64,000 bases of DNA, taken from assembly GCF_016919245.1 (NCBI RefSeq), contig NZ_JAFEJA010000001.1, positions 4,351,001 to 4,415,000 on the forward strand, given 5' to 3'. Below the pieces are notes generated by a model. It searched no databases. It was given only the letters and a program-made list of their open reading frames with translations, and was not told the origin of the DNA. The position numbers were made by a program, and so were the translations under genes. The stretch comes from Streptomyces zhihengii (GTDB lineage: Bacteria; Actinomycetota; Actinomycetes; Streptomycetales; Streptomycetaceae). Below, piece by piece: positions 18,723 through 27,941 of the stretch. Positions within the stretch are counted from its first letter, which is position 1. The number at the start of each line of letters is the position of its first letter.

Positions 18723-19814
18723 TCAGCGCCGGCGGGCCTCCGCCATGCGCTGCTCGGCGATCCGGTCGGCCGCGGCGGCCGGCGGAATCCCGTCTTCCTT
18801 CGCACGTGCGAATATTGCCAGCGTGGTGTCGAAGATCTTCGCGGCCTTCGTCTTGCAGCGGTCGAAGTCGAAGCCGTGGAGCTCGTCGGCGACCTGGATG
18901 ACCCCGCCGGCGTTGACGACGTAGTCGGGCGCGTAGAGGATCCCGCGGTCCGCGAGGTCCTTCTCCACACCGGGGTGGGCGAGCTGGTTGTTCGCCGCGC
19001 CGCAGACCACGCGGGCGGTGAGCACCGGGACGGTGTCGTCGTCGAGCGCGCCGCCGAGCGCGCAGGGCGCGTAGACGTCCAGGCCCTCGGTGCGGATCAG
19101 GGCGTCGGTGTCGGCGACCGCGGTGACCTGCGGGTGCTTGTCGGTGATCCGGCGGACCGAGTCCTCGCGCACATCGGTGATCACGACCTCGGCGCCGTCC
19201 TCCAGCAGGTGCTCGACCAGGTAGTGGCCCACCTTGCCGACGCCGACGACGCCGACCTTGCGGCCGCGCAGCGTCGGGTCGCCCCACAGGTGCTGGGCCG
19301 AGGCGCGCATGCCCTGGAAGACGCCGTACGCGGTGAGGACGGAGGAGTCGCCCGCGCCGCCGTTGGCGGGGGAGCGGCCGGTGACCCAGCGGCTCTCGCG
19401 TGCCACGACGTCCATGTCGGCGACGTAGGTGCCGACGTCGCAGGCGGTGACGTAGCGGCCGCCGAGGGACTCCACGAAGCGCCCGTAGGCGCGCAGCAGC
19501 TCGTCGGTCTTGATCAGCTCGGGGTCGCCGATGATCACGGCCTTGCCGCCGCCGTGGTCCAGGCCGGCCATGGCGTTCTTGTACGACATGCCCCGGGCGA
19601 GGTTCAGCGCGTCGGCGACGGCTTCCTCCTCGGAGGCGTACGGGTAGAAGCGGGTGCCGCCGAGGGCCGGGCCCAGGGCGGTGGAGTGGATGGCGATGAC
19701 GGCCTTCAGGCCGGTGGCGCGGTCCTGGCACAGCACGACTTGCTCGTGTCCCCCCTGCTCCGATCGGAACAGGGTGTTCAGTACGTCGACACGGGCGCCG
19801 GTCACATCGGTCAC
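18723..19814 (-). CDS. vdh: Valine (Glu/Leu/Phe/Val family) dehydrogenase
   Basis: 363-residue NAD-dependent amino-acid dehydrogenase that deaminates valine and other branched-chain amino acids, feeding acyl-CoA precursors for polyketides and fatty acids. Motifs: [18 protein letters not shown], substrate Lys79 ([15 protein letters not shown]) and catalytic Lys91, dinucleotide motif GVGKVGHYL, and C-terminal [13 protein letters not shown] and [21 protein letters not shown] 19814 was chosen because GGGAG lies 8 nt before it; a TTG 5 codons upstream overlaps that site. Length fits known Streptomyces Vdh. Confidence 0.94.
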   Translation of the reverse strand: MTDVTGARVDVLNTLFRSEQGGHEQVVLCQDRATGLKAVIAIHSTALGPALGGTRFYPYASEEEAVADALNLARGMSYKNAMAGLDHGGGKAVIIGDPELIKTDELLRAYGRFVESLGGRYVTACDVGTYVADMDVVARESRWVTGRSPANGGAGDSSVLTAYGVFQGMRASAQHLWGDPTLRGRKVGVVGVGKVGHYLVEHLLEDGAEVVITDVREDSVRRITDKHPQVTAVADTDALIRTEGLDVYAPCALGGALDDDTVPVLTARVVCGAANNQLAHPGVEKDLADRGILYAPDYVVNAGGVIQVADELHGFDFDRCKTKAAKIFDTTLAIFARAKEDGIPPAAAADRIAEQRMAEARRR

Positions 19815-19970
19815 GGTGGTGACTCCCAAGTACGAGACGGCGGAAAGGAGCCTTCCTGCGGGTGGGGAAGGTCCGGTTGGGCAGAAGGGTAAGGCCTACG
19901 CGTGCGTAGATCAGGATCCGTGCCCGGGATCACCCACTCGCGGGAGTACCGGCGTGGAAGGATTCGCGGC

Positions 19971-20801
19971 ATGCCAGCGCTGTCCTCGGTCCTTGTCCCG
20001 TACGCGGCCTATCTGCGGATCTACGAGCCGCTGGCGGCCTTCCCCGAGCCGGAGCGCGGCCACTGGGCGCGCTACGCCCGGGCCGGGCGGGCGCCCACCG
20101 CGCAGGACGAACTGCGCCGCTCGCTGGCGGACTTGCTGCCCACGCCGCCGGTCGCCGTGCCCGTCCACGAAAGCGCGGACGCCTTCGTCGCCGAGGTCGA
20201 CGGGGTGGTCTGCGTCTGCCCCTGGCGGACCCGGCTGCGGGGCTGGCTGGCGCTGGAGGAACTGCCGGGGCGGCTGCCGGCGCCGCTCCTGGACGTGGTG
20301 CTGCCGCCGGTGGTGCGGGGGCAGGCCGCGGCGGACTTCGAGCAGTGGCGGGAGCGCAACCCGGACGCCCGCCCGTGGATCAGGACCTCGGTGTGGGGCG
20401 TGCCGGTCGGCTGGTTCGTCCTCTTCACGGACGAGGAGCGGGCCTACGAGGAGGCGGTGCCCGCGCTGCGGTACCGCACGCCCATGGTCGAGGCGCGGCG
20501 CCGGCTGGCGCGGGCGCTGCGCACGCTGCGGGAGACCATCGACGAGGGGCCGCTGACCGAGAGCCTGGTGGACGTGGGCCGGTGGCTGGAGGAGTTCCAC
20601 CCGCGGTCGCTGGTCGAGCTGGACTACGGCGGGCTCGTCCACGCGCTGCCGGGCGACCAGCTCGCGGGGGACCGGTCGGCCGCGGACGCGGCGGAGGGGC
20701 TCGCGGCGCTGCGGGCCGGGGACGGCGACGCGGCGGTGGCGGCGTACGGACGGCTGATGGAGCGTTGGCGGGCCGTGAGGGACCGTCAGTTCGCCAACTG
20801 A
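19971..20801 (+). CDS. Conserved hypothetical protein
   Basis: 276-residue soluble protein, no signal peptide or membrane segment. It begins PALSSVLVPYAAYLRIYEPL, contains VDGVVCVCPWRTRLRGWLALEELPG and a conserved-looking block RPWIRTSVWGVPVGWFVLFTDEERAY, then helical Arg/Glu-rich sequence. Good GGAAGGA site 8 nt before ATG 19971. I recall a gene of this type between vdh and bldC in other Streptomyces, but do not know a function. Divergent from vdh across 156 bp that carries an imperfect palindrome, CTACGC-GT-GCGTAG at 19896-19909. Confidence 0.8.
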   Translation: MPALSSVLVPYAAYLRIYEPLAAFPEPERGHWARYARAGRAPTAQDELRRSLADLLPTPPVAVPVHESADAFVAEVDGVVCVCPWRTRLRGWLALEELPGRLPAPLLDVVLPPVVRGQAAADFEQWRERNPDARPWIRTSVWGVPVGWFVLFTDEERAYEEAVPALRYRTPMVEARRRLARALRTLRETIDEGPLTESLVDVGRWLEEFHPRSLVELDYGGLVHALPGDQLAGDRSAADAAEGLAALRAGDGDAAVAAYGRLMERWRAVRDRQFAN

Positions 20802-21278
20802 CGGGGGCGCTGGGAGCGCTCTTCGCCGCAGAGGGGACGTAGGTCCCGATCCGGGCGATTGCCCCAAGCGTGATGGACGGCACTTACCGCGCCCTTGCGC
20901 CCATCACCTACCCTCGTGTCAAAATAGGACAAGGAGTCCGGGGAGGGTTCCTTCCGCCTGCTTATGGGCGGATTGCTCTGCATTGCACGCTATGGGGGGT
21001 CTGGTGACTCCTGATCGCTCTGTGACTGATCGTTACTGTGACGTGACTGTCCGTTATGGCATGGTCCATCGGGCTTCGGCCGCTGATGGACACCTCAGAG
21101 GGCAATTCCATCGGTTTGGCCGACGTGGCTGGACAGATGGTGTAGTTGTAGTGCCGAGGACAAGCCGTTCGTCCTATAACCGACTCGGCCCGCGTCCGCC
21201 ATTTCGGGCAACGCGGGTCAAGGTGCAGAATTTAGAGGAAAGAACCGAGATGGTTCGGTTCTCCCGAGGAGGCCGCTC
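20802..21278 (+). promoter_or_regulatory. Long non-coding region upstream of bldC
   Basis: 477 bp with no credible gene. It is clearly richer in A/T than its neighbours from about 20900 on. TATAAC at 21176-21181 could be a -10 box; if so, the bldC leader is about 90 nt. A hairpin AGAACCGA/TCGGTTCT (21241-21262) sits just before the GAGGAGG ribosome site and could affect its access. An ORF can be drawn at 20983-21282 but its codon use is wrong for the genome. Confidence 0.5.
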
Positions 21279-21485
21279 ATGACCGCTCGCACCCCTGATG
21301 CCGAGCCGCTGCTGACCCCGGCTGAGGTTGCCACGATGTTCCGCGTGGACCCGAAGACGGTCACCCGCTGGGCTAAGGCGGGCAAGCTCACGTCCATCCG
21401 CACGCTCGGAGGACACCGCCGCTACCGCGAGGCAGAGGTCCGCGCACTGCTTGCGGGTATTCCGCAGCAGCGCAGCGAGGCCTGA
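21279..21485 (+). CDS. bldC: Developmental regulator BldC (MerR-like DNA-binding protein)
   Basis: 68-residue protein that is essentially one winged-helix MerR-type DNA-binding domain: LLTPAEVATMFRVDPKTVTRWAKAGKL then SIRTLGGHRRYREAEVRALL. In Streptomyces BldC binds as head-to-tail oligomers on direct repeats and delays entry into sporulation. Length and sequence match the known protein. Strong GAGGAGG site 6 nt before ATG 21279; a U-tract terminator lies 100 bp downstream, so it is a single-gene unit. Confidence 0.97.
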   Translation: MTARTPDAEPLLTPAEVATMFRVDPKTVTRWAKAGKLTSIRTLGGHRRYREAEVRALLAGIPQQRSEA

Positions 21486-21584
21486 ACACCCCGTATTGCC
21501 GGGCATGTCCGGGGCCCCCACCCTGGATCCGCCCACTTCTAGCTTCACCTGACGTGCGCCTGCCCCAACAGGCTTCCGTCGTCG

Positions 21585-21625
21585 ATCGCGCTGGACTCCG
21601 CCGGGTCCAGCGCGATTTTTTCTTT
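21585..21625 (+). terminator. Intrinsic terminator of bldC with T-run
   Basis: 12-bp stem ATCGCGCTGGAC, 8-nt loop, followed by TTTTTTCTTT. A classical U-tract, rare in this window. Confidence 0.85.
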
Positions 21626-21861
21626 CCCGGACCGGGCCGGACGGCCCTTCGGCCGGCCCGCGGGGACCGCCCGGTCTGACATCGGTGTCGGGGCGGGATG
21701 CCCCTGGAGGCCAGTGCAATGGCACATATTAAATGGGGGCATTGTAGGGAGGGGTTAAGTTCCCGATGTACGAGAACCAGTTCGGTGACACCCGTCACAG
21801 TACGCGCCTCTTGCCAAAATCCAGCCTGCCACTGAACAAGCCGCGCCGCGCCGGGCATTGG

Positions 21862-22068
21862 TCACTCTTCGGGGGGACGTTGGTCCCTCTCCTCCGACGG
21901 CCTGCGGGGCGTCCGCGACGCCCGCGGGGGCTCGGGGCGCTCCATCGCGAGGCGCAGGAGGCGATGGCAGACGGGGCAGGTCCTCGTGATGTGGCGGTAG
22001 CCCGTCGCGGCCGCCAGATGGGCGCGCAGCAGCGCGCGGGTCTCGTGCCGTCCCGCCGTGTCCGTCAT
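21862..22068 (-). CDS. Small conserved protein, DUF6274-like
   Basis: 68-residue protein: TDTAGRHETRALLRAHL, then GYRHITRTCPVCHRLLRLAM, then a Pro/Arg/Glu-rich tail. The CPVC pair with nearby His residues suggests a small zinc-binding or redox site. ATG 22068 follows GGAGG by 8 nt. I associate it with a short Streptomyces-only family (DUF6274) next to bldC; function unknown. About 180 bp separate it from the tRNA-Asp gene upstream on the same strand. Confidence 0.72.
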   Translation of the reverse strand: MTDTAGRHETRALLRAHLAAATGYRHITRTCPVCHRLLRLAMERPEPPRASRTPRRPSEERDQRPPEE

Positions 22069-22205
22069 GCACGTCACCTCCGTGGTGTGTGCGGGCGCGC
22101 GGGAGGCTCCGCACGCCCCCGGGAGGGCCCGGGAAGACCGGGGTACCCGCGGGGGCGGGCCGCGTCAAGACGTCCCGCACGGGGGCGCGTACGGCCGCGG
22201 ACACG

Positions 22206-22240
22206 ACGAAGGCCCGCATCGATACGATGCGGGCCTTCGT
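22206..22240 (-). terminator. Terminator of the first tRNA-Asp
   Basis: Perfect 15-bp stem ACGAAGGCCCGCATC with a 5-nt loop, 9 bp after the tRNA 3' end on the minus strand. Confidence 0.8.
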
Positions 22241-22249
22241 GTACTGGCG

Positions 22250-22324
22250 CGGTCCTGACGGGATTTGAACCCGCGGCCTCCACCTTGACAGGGTGGCGAG
22301 CACTCCAAACTGCTCCACAGGACC
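22250..22324 (-). tRNA. tRNA-Asp (anticodon GTC)
   Basis: Minus-strand cloverleaf: acceptor GGTCCTG/CAGGACC, discriminator G, anticodon loop CTGTCAA in stem CCACC/GGTGG, T loop TTCAAAT. Identical to 28966-29040. Confidence 0.96.
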
Positions 22325-22430
22325 AGGTTTTGCGGCCTCTTCCGGCGACTTCCGTCGCTTTCCCCGGCTGCGAGAGAGACTGTACAGGAGACCGCTGGTC
22401 TGGTCGAACTCACCCAGGGCTACCGCCCGG

Positions 22431-25400
22431 TCACGGCGCCAGGGCGTCGATCGCCTTCACGATCCGCTTGTCCGAGACCGGGTACGCGGTGCCCAGGGCG
22501 TGGGCGAAGTAGCTCACCCGCAGCTCCTCGATCATCCACCGGACGTCCAGCACCTGCCGGGGCACCGGGCGGCCCTGCGGGAGCTGTTCCAGCAGCCAGG
22601 CGTACTCGTCCCGCATCTCGTGGACCTTCTCCATGCGCGTGGTGTCGCGCTGGACCGAGGTGGGCATCTGCTGGAGCCTGCGGTCCGCGGCGACCAGATA
22701 GCGCATCAGGTCGGGCAGCCGGCCCAGCCCCGTCAGCGTCACGAAACCGGGCGGCATCAGCGCCGCGAGCTGCTCCCGGACGTCCGCCACGTTGCGGAGC
22801 AGCGTCGGGCTGCCCGTGGCCTTGAGACGGCGCTCGCAGGCCTGCCAGGCGGCCAGGATCTGCTGCACGCGGTCGACGGTGCGCACGGTCAGGTCCACCA
22901 GGTCGGCGCGGACCTTGTCGAACAGCTTCCGGAACGACTCCTCGTCCCACGCCGGACCGCCGTGGTCGGCGATCAGCCGGTCGGCGGCGGCCGTGGCGCA
23001 GTCCTCGAAGAGGGCCTGCACCGAGCCGTGCGGATTGCGGGACAGCGCCAGCTTCTGCTGGTTCGTCAGCCGGTCCGACGCGAACTTCGCCGGGCTGACC
23101 GGGATGCCCAGCATGATCAGCCGCCGGGTGCCCCGCCACATGGCCTGCGCCTGCTCCGCCTCGCTGTCGAAGAGCCGCACCCCGACCGTGGCGCCCTCGT
23201 CGACGAGGGCCGGATAGGCCTTCACCGGCTGGCCCGCGCGGCGGGTCTCGAACACCTTCGACAGAGCGCCGATCGTCCAGTCCGTGAGCCCGGTGCGCTC
23301 CAGGGAGCCGCCGGACGGGCCGGAGGAGGCCGCCGCGGCGGACAGCGCCTGGCGGGCCTTGGGCTTCAGCTTCAGCCGCAGTGTCTCCAGGTCCTTGTCC
23401 TCGGCCAGCTTCCTGCGCCGCTCGTCGACGATCCGGAAGGTGATCCGCAGGTGGTCGGGGACCCGGGACCGGTCGAAGTCGTCCGCCGAGACGGGGACGC
23501 CGACCATCCGCTGGAGCTCTCGCGCCAGAGTGACCGTCAGCGGCTCCTGGAGCGGGACGGCCGTGTCCAGGAAGCGGCCCGCGTAGTTGGGCGCCGGTAC
23601 GTAGTGGCGGCGGATCGGCTTGGGGAGGGAACGGATCAGCTCCGTCACGACCTCCTCCCGCAGGCCCGGGATCTGCCAGTCGAAGCCCTCGGACGTGACC
23701 TGGTTGAGCACCTGGAGCGGGACGTGGACGGTCACGCCGTCGGCGTCGGCGCCGGGCTCGAACTGGTAGGTCACCCGGAACTTCAGCCGTCCCTGGCGCC
23801 AGGAGTCCGGGTAGTCGTCCTTGGTGACCGCGCCGGCCTTCTCGTTGATGAGCATCTCGCGCTCGAAGTCGAGCAGCTCGGGCTGCTCCCGGTGCTTGTG
23901 CTTCCACCAGGAGTCGAAGTGCGCCCCGGAGACGACGTGCTCGGGCACCCGCTGGTCGTAGAAGTCGAACAGCGTCTCGTCGTCGACCAGGATGTCGCGG
24001 CGGCGGGCCCGGTGCTCCAGCTCCTCGACCTCGGTCAGCAGCCGGCGGTTGTCGGCGAAGAACTTGTGGTGGGTGCGCCAGTCGCCCTCGACGAGGGCGT
24101 TGCGGATGAACAGGTCCCGGGAGGTCTCCGGGTCGATGCGCCCGTAGTTGACCTTCCGCTGCACCACGATCGGCACGCCGTACAGCGTGACCTTCTCGTA
24201 GGCCATGACCGCCGCGGCGTCCTTCTCCCAGTGCGGCTCGCTGTAGGTGCGCTTGAGCAGGTGCCCGGCCAGCGGCTCGATCCACTCCGGCTCGATCCGC
24301 GCGTTGACCCGGGCCCACAGCCGTGACGTCTCGACGAGCTCCGCCGACATGACGAACCGCGGGGGCTTCTTGAAGAGCGCCGAACCGGGGAAGATCGCGA
24401 ACTTGGCGTTGCGGGCGCCCAGGTACTCGTTCCGGCCGCCGCTCCCGCGCCCGCTCTCGCCGGCGGTCTCCTTCACGTCCTTCATGCCGACGTGCGACAG
24501 CAGACCGGCCAGCAGCGAGACGTGCACCGACTGCTCGGGGGCGTCGGCGTCGTCGACGTGGAAGCCCATCTGCTTGGCGACCGTGCGGAGCTGGGAGTAG
24601 ATGTCCTGCCACTCGCGGATGCGCAGGAAGTTCAGGTACTCCTGCTTGCACATCCGGCGGAAGCTGGAGGAGCCCCGCTCCTTCTGCTGCTCGCGGACGT
24701 AGCGCCAGAGGTTGAGGTAGGCGAGGAAGTCGCTGGTCTCGTCCTTGAACCGGGCGTGCTGCTGGTCGGCCTGGGTCTGCTTCTCGGCCGGCCGCTCGCG
24801 CGGGTCCTGGATGGAGAGCGCGGCCGCGATCACCATGACCTCGCGGACGCAGTTGTTCCGGTCGGCCTCGACGACCATCCGGGCCAGCCGGGGGTCGACG
24901 GGGAGCTGGGACAGCTTCCGGCCGAGCTGGGTGAGGCGCTTCTTCGGGTCCTTCTCGGCGGGGTCGATCGCGCCCAGCTCCTGGAGGAGCTGCACACCGT
25001 CGCGGATGTTGCGGTGGTCCGGCGGGTCGATGAAGGGGAACTTCTCGATGTCGCCGAGCCCGGCGGCGGTCATCTGGAGGATGACCGAGGCCAGGTTGGT
25101 CCGCAGGATCTCGGCGTCGGTGAACTCCGGGCGGGCCAGGAAGTCGTCCTCGGAGTACAGCCGGACGCAGATGCCGTCGGAGGTGCGCCCGCAGCGGCCC
25201 TTGCGCTGGTTGGCGCTGGCCTGGCTGACCGCCTCGATGGGCAGCCGCTGGACCTTGGTGCGATGGCTGTAGCGCGAGATGCGGGCGGTGCCCGGGTCGA
25301 TCACGTACTTGATGCCGGGGACCGTCAGGGAGGTCTCGGCGACGTTGGTGGCGAGCACGATCCGACGGCCGGTGTGCTGCTGGAAGACGCGGTGCTGCTC

Positions 25401-26384
25401 GGCGTGGGAGAGCCGGGCGTACAGCGGCAGCACCTCGGTGAAGCGGTACTGCTTCTTGTTGAGCGCGTCCGCGGTGTCGCGGATCTCGCGCTCGCCGGAG
25501 AGGAAGACGAGGATGTCGCCCTTGCCCTCGCCCATCAGCTCCTCGACGGCGTCCGTGATCGCGGTGATCTGGTCGCGGTCGGCGTCGTCGGAGTCCTCCT
25601 CCAGCAGCGGCCGGTAGCGGACCTCGACCGGATAGGTGCGCCCGCTGACCTCGACGATCGGGGCGTCCCCGAAGTGGCGGGAGAAGCGCTCCGGGTCGAT
25701 CGTCGCGGAGGTGATGACGACCTTGAGGTCGGGTCTGCGCGGCAGCAGCTGCGCGAGGTAGCCGAGCAGGAAGTCGATGTTCAGGGACCGCTCGTGGGCC
25801 TCGTCGATGATGATCGTGTCGTAGGCGCGCAGCTCGCGGTCGGTCTGGATCTCGGCGAGCAGGATGCCGTCGGTCATCAGCTTCACGAACGTGGCGTCCT
25901 GGTCCACCTGGTCGGTGAAGCGGACCTTCCAGCCGACCGCCTCGCCGAGCGGTGTCCGCAGCTCGTCCGCCACCCGCTCCGCGACGGTACGGGCGGCGAT
26001 GCGGCGGGGCTGCGTATGGCCGATCATGCCCCGGACGCCCCGGCCGAGCTCCATGCAGATCTTGGGGATCTGGGTCGTCTTGCCGGAGCCCGTCTCACCG
26101 GCGACGATCACGACCTGGTGGTCGCGTATCGCCTCCAGGATCTCGTCCTTCTTCTGGCTGACGGGCAGCTGCTCGGGATACGTGATCGCGGGCACCCGCG
26201 CGGCGCGCCGCGCGGTGCGGGCCGCGGACTTCTCCGCCTCCGCGGCGATCTCGTCCAGCACGGCCTGCCGGGCCTCGGGCTTGCGGATGCGGCGGGCGCC
26301 CTCGAGACGGCGGCCGAGCCGGTGGGCGTCGCGCAGCGACGCCCCGCTCAGCGCGGTCTGGAGGTCGGCGAAGGAAGTAGACAT
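22431..26384 (-). CDS. hrpA: ATP-dependent DEAH-box RNA helicase HrpA
   Basis: 1317-residue DEAH/RHA helicase that uses ATP to remodel RNA or RNPs; HrpA in other bacteria acts on fimbrial mRNA and rescues collided ribosomes. Motif I is GETGSGKTTQ near residue 95, Ia QPRRIAART, II DEAH near 190, III SATIDPERF, then VLATNVAETSLT, VI QRKGRCGR. The HA2 and OB-like regions and the long HrpA-only C-terminal domain follow. ATG 26384 matches the family start; a reading to 26429 adds 15 odd residues. Single gene facing away from the redox cassette. Confidence 0.96.
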   Translation of the reverse strand: MSTSFADLQTALSGASLRDAHRLGRRLEGARRIRKPEARQAVLDEIAAEAEKSAARTARRAARVPAITYPEQLPVSQKKDEILEAIRDHQVVIVAGETGSGKTTQIPKICMELGRGVRGMIGHTQPRRIAARTVAERVADELRTPLGEAVGWKVRFTDQVDQDATFVKLMTDGILLAEIQTDRELRAYDTIIIDEAHERSLNIDFLLGYLAQLLPRRPDLKVVITSATIDPERFSRHFGDAPIVEVSGRTYPVEVRYRPLLEEDSDDADRDQITAITDAVEELMGEGKGDILVFLSGEREIRDTADALNKKQYRFTEVLPLYARLSHAEQHRVFQQHTGRRIVLATNVAETSLTVPGIKYVIDPGTARISRYSHRTKVQRLPIEAVSQASANQRKGRCGRTSDGICVRLYSEDDFLARPEFTDAEILRTNLASVILQMTAAGLGDIEKFPFIDPPDHRNIRDGVQLLQELGAIDPAEKDPKKRLTQLGRKLSQLPVDPRLARMVVEADRNNCVREVMVIAAALSIQDPRERPAEKQTQADQQHARFKDETSDFLAYLNLWRYVREQQKERGSSSFRRMCKQEYLNFLRIREWQDIYSQLRTVAKQMGFHVDDADAPEQSVHVSLLAGLLSHVGMKDVKETAGESGRGSGGRNEYLGARNAKFAIFPGSALFKKPPRFVMSAELVETSRLWARVNARIEPEWIEPLAGHLLKRTYSEPHWEKDAAAVMAYEKVTLYGVPIVVQRKVNYGRIDPETSRDLFIRNALVEGDWRTHHKFFADNRRLLTEVEELEHRARRRDILVDDETLFDFYDQRVPEHVVSGAHFDSWWKHKHREQPELLDFEREMLINEKAGAVTKDDYPDSWRQGRLKFRVTYQFEPGADADGVTVHVPLQVLNQVTSEGFDWQIPGLREEVVTELIRSLPKPIRRHYVPAPNYAGRFLDTAVPLQEPLTVTLARELQRMVGVPVSADDFDRSRVPDHLRITFRIVDERRRKLAEDKDLETLRLKLKPKARQALSAAAASSGPSGGSLERTGLTDWTIGALSKVFETRRAGQPVKAYPALVDEGATVGVRLFDSEAEQAQAMWRGTRRLIMLGIPVSPAKFASDRLTNQQKLALSRNPHGSVQALFEDCATAAADRLIADHGGPAWDEESFRKLFDKVRADLVDLTVRTVDRVQQILAAWQACERRLKATGSPTLLRNVADVREQLAALMPPGFVTLTGLGRLPDLMRYLVAADRRLQQMPTSVQRDTTRMEKVHEMRDEYAWLLEQLPQGRPVPRQVLDVRWMIEELRVSYFAHALGTAYPVSDKRIVKAIDALAP

Positions 26385-26546
26385 ACGGAGTCCAGGATCG
26401 CACCCCCGCGGAACCGGTGGCGAACCCATTTCGCCGGTTCTCAGACACAGGTGGTGCAGTATGGAGCGAATCGTTCACGCCCTGTGCGGAGCCCCGCACG
26501 CCGGCGGCCCGCCGCCCCGCTCCTGACGCCGAAGGGACCGCCCGCC

Positions 26547-26972
26547 ATGCCGACCGGCCGCGACCACGGGCACCGGCTGCCGGCCGTGCTGGGTGTGCTG
26601 CTCGGGACGCTGCTGGTCCTCGCCGGCTGCGCGTGGGCGGCCGCGGCGCCGGGGGGCGGTTACGGCGGCACGGGATCGGTCGCGGCGTCCGGGTACGCCG
26701 GCACGGCGGTCGCCGCCGATGCCGGCTCCGGCTCCGGCTCGGTGCCGGGGTGCGGCAGGGGGCTTCCCGACGCGGACGACGGCGCCCGGCCGGGCATGCC
26801 CCCGCGCGGTTCGACGGCGCACGAGCCGCTGCCCGCGACGCAGCAGCTCCCCGCGTGCCTCGCCGGGGCGCTGCCCGCCTGGGACGACGTGCGCCCGGCC
26901 CGGGCGGTGCTCCGCGCCCCGCCGCCCTTCGGCCCGCCCTCCCCGGTCGCCCTGTCGGTACTGCGCGTATAG
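26547..26972 (+). CDS. Candidate Cys-containing lipoprotein next to the Dsb genes
   Basis: 141-residue exported protein with no family I recognise. ATG 26547 follows GAAGGGA. The N-terminus is HRLPAVLGVLLGTLLVLAGC, where LAGC at residues 25-28 fits a lipobox with Cys28. After it come a Gly/Ala/Ser-rich stretch and two more Cys (PGCGRGLP and LPACLAGALP). It lies 99 bp before the DsbA-like gene on the same strand, so the extra cysteines could be a substrate or partner of that redox pair; this is inference. An internal cleavage that simply removes a signal peptide is the alternative. Confidence 0.6.
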   Translation: MPTGRDHGHRLPAVLGVLLGTLLVLAGCAWAAAAPGGGYGGTGSVAASGYAGTAVAADAGSGSGSVPGCGRGLPDADDGARPGMPPRGSTAHEPLPATQQLPACLAGALPAWDDVRPARAVLRAPPPFGPPSPVALSVLRV

Positions 26973-27071
26973 GCCGGGCCGGGTGCCGCCGCCACCGCGT
27001 CCCGCCGCCGGCCGCCGCATCCCCGCCACATGCCGCCTTGTCCGTACGACTTCCTGTACAGGAGCACCACC

Positions 27072-27941
27072 ATGCCCTCGTCCGCCGCACCCACCCCGTC
27101 CCGCAGGCCGATCGCCATCGGGGCCGGGGTGCTCGTCGCCGCGCTGCTGCTCGGCTACGCGTCCTACTCCGCGACCAAGCCGTCCGACGCGGGCCCCGGC
27201 GGCTCGTCGGCCGTCGCCGAGAGCTCCGCCGGGCCCGGCGGGAGCTCCCACCCGGAGCTGCTGAAGCTCGCCCGCCGGGACGCCGGCGACCCGCTGGCGG
27301 CCGGCCGGGCCGACGCCCCCGTCGTGATGGTCGAGTACGCCGACTTCCAGTGCGGCTACTGCGGGAAGTTCGCCCGCGACACCGAGCCGGAGCTGATGCG
27401 GAAGTACGTCGAGGACGGCACCCTGCGCATCGAGTGGCGCAACTTCCCCATCTTCGGCGCCGAGTCCGAGGCGGCCGCGCGGGCCTCCTGGGCGGCCGGC
27501 CGGCAGGGCCGGTTCTGGCAGTTCCACGCCGCGGCCTACGCGGAGGGCGCGAAGGAGAAGGGCTTCGGCGCCGCCCGGCTGCGCGCCCTCGCCCAGGAGG
27601 CGGGCGTCGCCGACCTCGACCGGTTCGTCCGGGACACGGAGAGCGAGGCGGCACGCGAGGCCGTCGCCCGCGACCAGGAGGAGGGGTACGGCCTGGGCGC
27701 CACCTCCACACCGTCGTTCCTGATCAACGGGCGGCCGATCGCCGGCGCGCAGCCCGCCGGCACGTTCACCGAGGCCATCGAGGCGGCCGCCGCCGAGGCC
27801 GGGGCGGGCCGCGCCGCCGGGTCCGGCTCCTCGAAGCAGGGCGAGCGGGAAGCACAGGGCGAGCGGGACGAGCAGAGCGGGCAGGACGAGCAGAGCCGGC
27901 GGGAAGCGCAGGACGAGCAGGGCGAACAGGGTCCGCGATGA
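27072..27941 (+). CDS. Membrane-anchored DsbA-like thioredoxin-fold protein
   Basis: 289-residue protein with one N-terminal membrane segment (about residues 13-32) and an extracellular DsbA/thioredoxin domain from about residue 60. The active site is Cys94-Gly-Tyr-Cys97 in YADFQCGYCGKF, and the cis-Pro loop is TSTPSFLINGRP. It would make or shuffle disulfides in exported proteins. The last 40 residues are a run of Gln/Glu/Arg/Ser (GEREAQ, DEQSGQ, DEQSRR) not expected in DsbA. ATG 27072 with AGGAG upstream; its stop overlaps the next start (ATGA), linking it to the CcdA-like protein that could supply reductant. Confidence 0.9.
   Translation: MPSSAAPTPSRRPIAIGAGVLVAALLLGYASYSATKPSDAGPGGSSAVAESSAGPGGSSHPELLKLARRDAGDPLAAGRADAPVVMVEYADFQCGYCGKFARDTEPELMRKYVEDGTLRIEWRNFPIFGAESEAAARASWAAGRQGRFWQFHAAAYAEGAKEKGFGAARLRALAQEAGVADLDRFVRDTESEAAREAVARDQEEGYGLGATSTPSFLINGRPIAGAQPAGTFTEAIEAAAAEAGAGRAAGSGSSKQGEREAQGERDEQSGQDEQSRREAQDEQGEQGPR

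Noticed and set aside
20983..21282. 99-codon ORF upstream of bldC
   Set aside because: Third codon positions are not G/C-biased, there is no ribosome site, and it overlaps the bldC start region.
21766..22512. 248-codon plus-strand ORF with a GGGAGGGG sequence upstream
   Set aside because: It runs antisense through the DUF6274-like gene and a tRNA gene; its first codons are A/T-rich in the third position and the rest has no recognisable domain.
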